Assembly (NCBI GenBank): GCA_028290325.1
Contig: JAQGJY010000095.1
Span: 1 to 8,949 of the forward strand
Length of the DNA: 8,949 bases
Direction of reading: 5' to 3'
Source of the DNA: Tardiphaga sp.
GTDB lineage: Bacteria > Pseudomonadota > Alphaproteobacteria > Rhizobiales > Xanthobacteraceae
The notes under the pieces were generated by a model. It had not been told where the DNA came from. It saw nothing but the letters and a program-made list of their open reading frames with translations, and did no database searches. Of the stretch, positions 7,421 through 8,949 are shown piece by piece; the first letter of the stretch is position 1; each line of letters starts with the position of its first letter. Both the position numbers and the translations under genes were made by a program.

Positions 7421-8949
7421 ATGATCGCGTTCAGATTAAGTCTGCTGGCATCCACGCTGACGCTCTGCGCGCTCGCCGCGCTGCCGCTGCAGGCTCAGGA
7501 TGTGCGCGGCGGCGCGCCAATGGCGGCGCCGGCGTCGGTCATTGCGCGGCACGGCCTTGTGGTCGCGCAGGAGCGGCTCGCGGCTGAAATCGGCGCGGCA
7601 GTCCTGCAGCAGGGCGGCAACGCGATCGACGCCGCCGTGGCGACCGGATTCGCGATGGCCGTCACCTATCCTCGCGCGGGAAACATCGGCGGCGGCGGCT
7701 TCATGGTGATCCATCTCGCCGACGGTCGCGACGTCGCGATCGATTATCGCGAAACCGCGCCGGCGGCCGCGACCCGCGACATGTTTCTCGGCGCGGACGG
7801 CAAACCGGACATCGCCAAATCGCGCGACAGCGCGCTCGGCATCGGCGTGCCCGGCACCGTCGCGGGGCTGGCACACGCGTTGCGCGATTACGGCTCCGGC
7901 AAATTCACGCTGGCCGACATTCTGAAACCCGCGATCGCCTTGGCGCGCGACGGCTTCACGGTCGCCGACGACATCGCGGATACGTTGCCGAGCATGGTGC
8001 GGCGGATGGAGCGGTGGCCTCACTCGCTGAAAGTGTTTTCGCGGCCCGATGGCGCGCCGTTGCGGCCCGGCGATCTGTTGAAACAGCCTGATCTCGCCGC
8101 CACGCTGCAAGCGATTTCCGAGTCCGGGCCGCGCGGTTTCTACGAAGGCGCGGTTGCGGACAAGCTCTCGCGCGGCATCGTCGCGGCCGGCGGTCTGATC
8201 ACGACGGACGATCTGAAAAATTACTCCGCCGTCGAACGCTCGCCGGTGCGCGGCAGCTATCGCGGTTACGATCTCGTCGCGATGCCGCTGCCGTCGTCGG
8301 GCGGCATCGTGCTGGTCGAGACGCTCAACATGCTGGAAGGCTTCGCGCTGGCGGATTTGGCGCAGGGCTCGGCGCCGTCGCTGCATCTGCTGATCGAGAG
8401 CATGAAGCGCGCTTACGCCGATCGCGCGCGCTATCTCGGCGATCCGGCTTTTGTCGATGCGCCGACACGGATGCTGATGTCGAAGGACTACGCCGCCCGG
8501 CAACGCGCCAGCATCGATCCCGTGAAGGCGACGCCGTGGACCGCCGCGCTCGATGCCGTGCCGCCGCGCGAGGGCAGCAACACGACCCATTATTCGGTGA
8601 TGGATTCTAGCGGCAATGCCGTAAGCAATACCTACACGCTGAATTTTCCCTATGGCCTTGGCCTCGTCGCGGAGGGCACCGGCGTGTTGCTGAACAACGA
8701 GATGGACGATTTCACCGCGGCGCCGGGCGCGTCGAATGCCTTTGGGCTGGTCGGTTTCGAGGCCAATCTGCCGGGTCCGGGCAAGCGGCCGTTGTCGTCG
8801 ATGTCACCGACCATCGTGCTGAAAAACGGCAAGCCCGTGCTGGTGACGGGATCGCCCGGCGGCAGCCGCATCATCTCGACGGTGTTGCAAGTGATCGTCA
8901 ACGTGCTCGACTACAACATGGATGTCGCGGCGGCGGTGTCCGCGCCGCG
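7421..8949 (+). CDS. ggt: Gamma-glutamyltransferase (gamma-glutamyltranspeptidase), 3' end cut by window
   Basis: The first 509 residues of a GGT are visible; by comparison with E. coli GGT (580 residues) about 60-70 C-terminal residues lie outside the window. ATG 7421 has GGAG six bases upstream. Residues 1-25 form a Sec signal peptide with a likely cut after LQA, so the enzyme is periplasmic. The precursor self-cleaves before the catalytic Thr388 in NTTHYS, giving a large and a small subunit. Substrate-binding residues expected from E. coli are present: Arg110 in YRE, Asp430 in NNEMDDF, Ser459-Ser460 in PLSSM, and the oxyanion-hole glycines in TGSPGGS. The lid-loop segment typical of Gram-negative enzymes is also present. 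It cleaves or transfers the gamma-glutamyl group of glutathione and related peptides. No frameshift is seen; the reading frame is open because it has no stop within the window. Confidence 0.96.
   Translation, partial: MIAFRLSLLASTLTLCALAALPLQAQDVRGGAPMAAPASVIARHGLVVAQERLAAEIGAAVLQQGGNAIDAAVATGFAMAVTYPRAGNIGGGGFMVIHLADGRDVAIDYRETAPAAATRDMFLGADGKPDIAKSRDSALGIGVPGTVAGLAHALRDYGSGKFTLADILKPAIALARDGFTVADDIADTLPSMVRRMERWPHSLKVFSRPDGAPLRPGDLLKQPDLAATLQAISESGPRGFYEGAVADKLSRGIVAAGGLITTDDLKNYSAVERSPVRGSYRGYDLVAMPLPSSGGIVLVETLNMLEGFALADLAQGSAPSLHLLIESMKRAYADRARYLGDPAFVDAPTRMLMSKDYAARQRASIDPVKATPWTAALDAVPPREGSNTTHYSVMDSSGNAVSNTYTLNFPYGLGLVAEGTGVLLNNEMDDFTAAPGASNAFGLVGFEANLPGPGKRPLSSMSPTIVLKNGKPVLVTGSPGGSRIISTVLQVIVNVLDYNMDVAAAVSAP

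Noticed and set aside
7436..8590. 384-codon open frame antisense to ggt
   Set aside because: It is the Arg/His-rich shadow of the conserved ggt frame. The real gene has a signal peptide, ribosome binding site and all active-site residues, and is open to the window end.

Overview
The window is GC-rich chromosomal DNA with dense housekeeping-type gene content. It most resembles an alphaproteobacterium of the order Hyphomicrobiales (Bradyrhizobium/Rhodopseudomonas/Xanthobacteraceae-like). That placement rests on a DUF1674/SDHAF4-type protein, the run rsmB - heparinase II/III-like gene - purH, and the protein sequences themselves; no database search was possible. No RNA gene, CRISPR array, transposase, integrase, prophage gene or attachment site is visible.

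Layout from left to right: the C-terminal end of an L,D-transpeptidase (+, cut by the window start) converges on a small DUF1674 gene (-). A 250-base divergent region then leads into three co-directional genes: rsmB (16S rRNA m5C methyltransferase), a heparinase II/III family protein, and purH (last two steps of IMP synthesis). purH converges on an MFS transporter of the UMF1/Atg22-like type (-). That transporter is divergent from a periplasmic gamma-glutamyltransferase (ggt, +), which runs off the right edge.

rsmB and the heparinase gene are separated by 243 bases holding a GC hairpin, a candidate promoter and a structured leader, so they are probably separate transcription units. The heparinase gene and purH are 74 bases apart and could be co-transcribed, although purH has its own strong ribosome binding site. 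Catalytic motifs are intact in rsmB, purH and ggt, and I see no frameshift or pseudogene.

I did not find a convincing new biological system. The items most worth a second look are the heparinase-like enzyme of unknown substrate between translation and purine genes, the long hairpin in its presumed leader, inverted repeats in two promoter regions, and the compact divergent transporter/ggt promoter.
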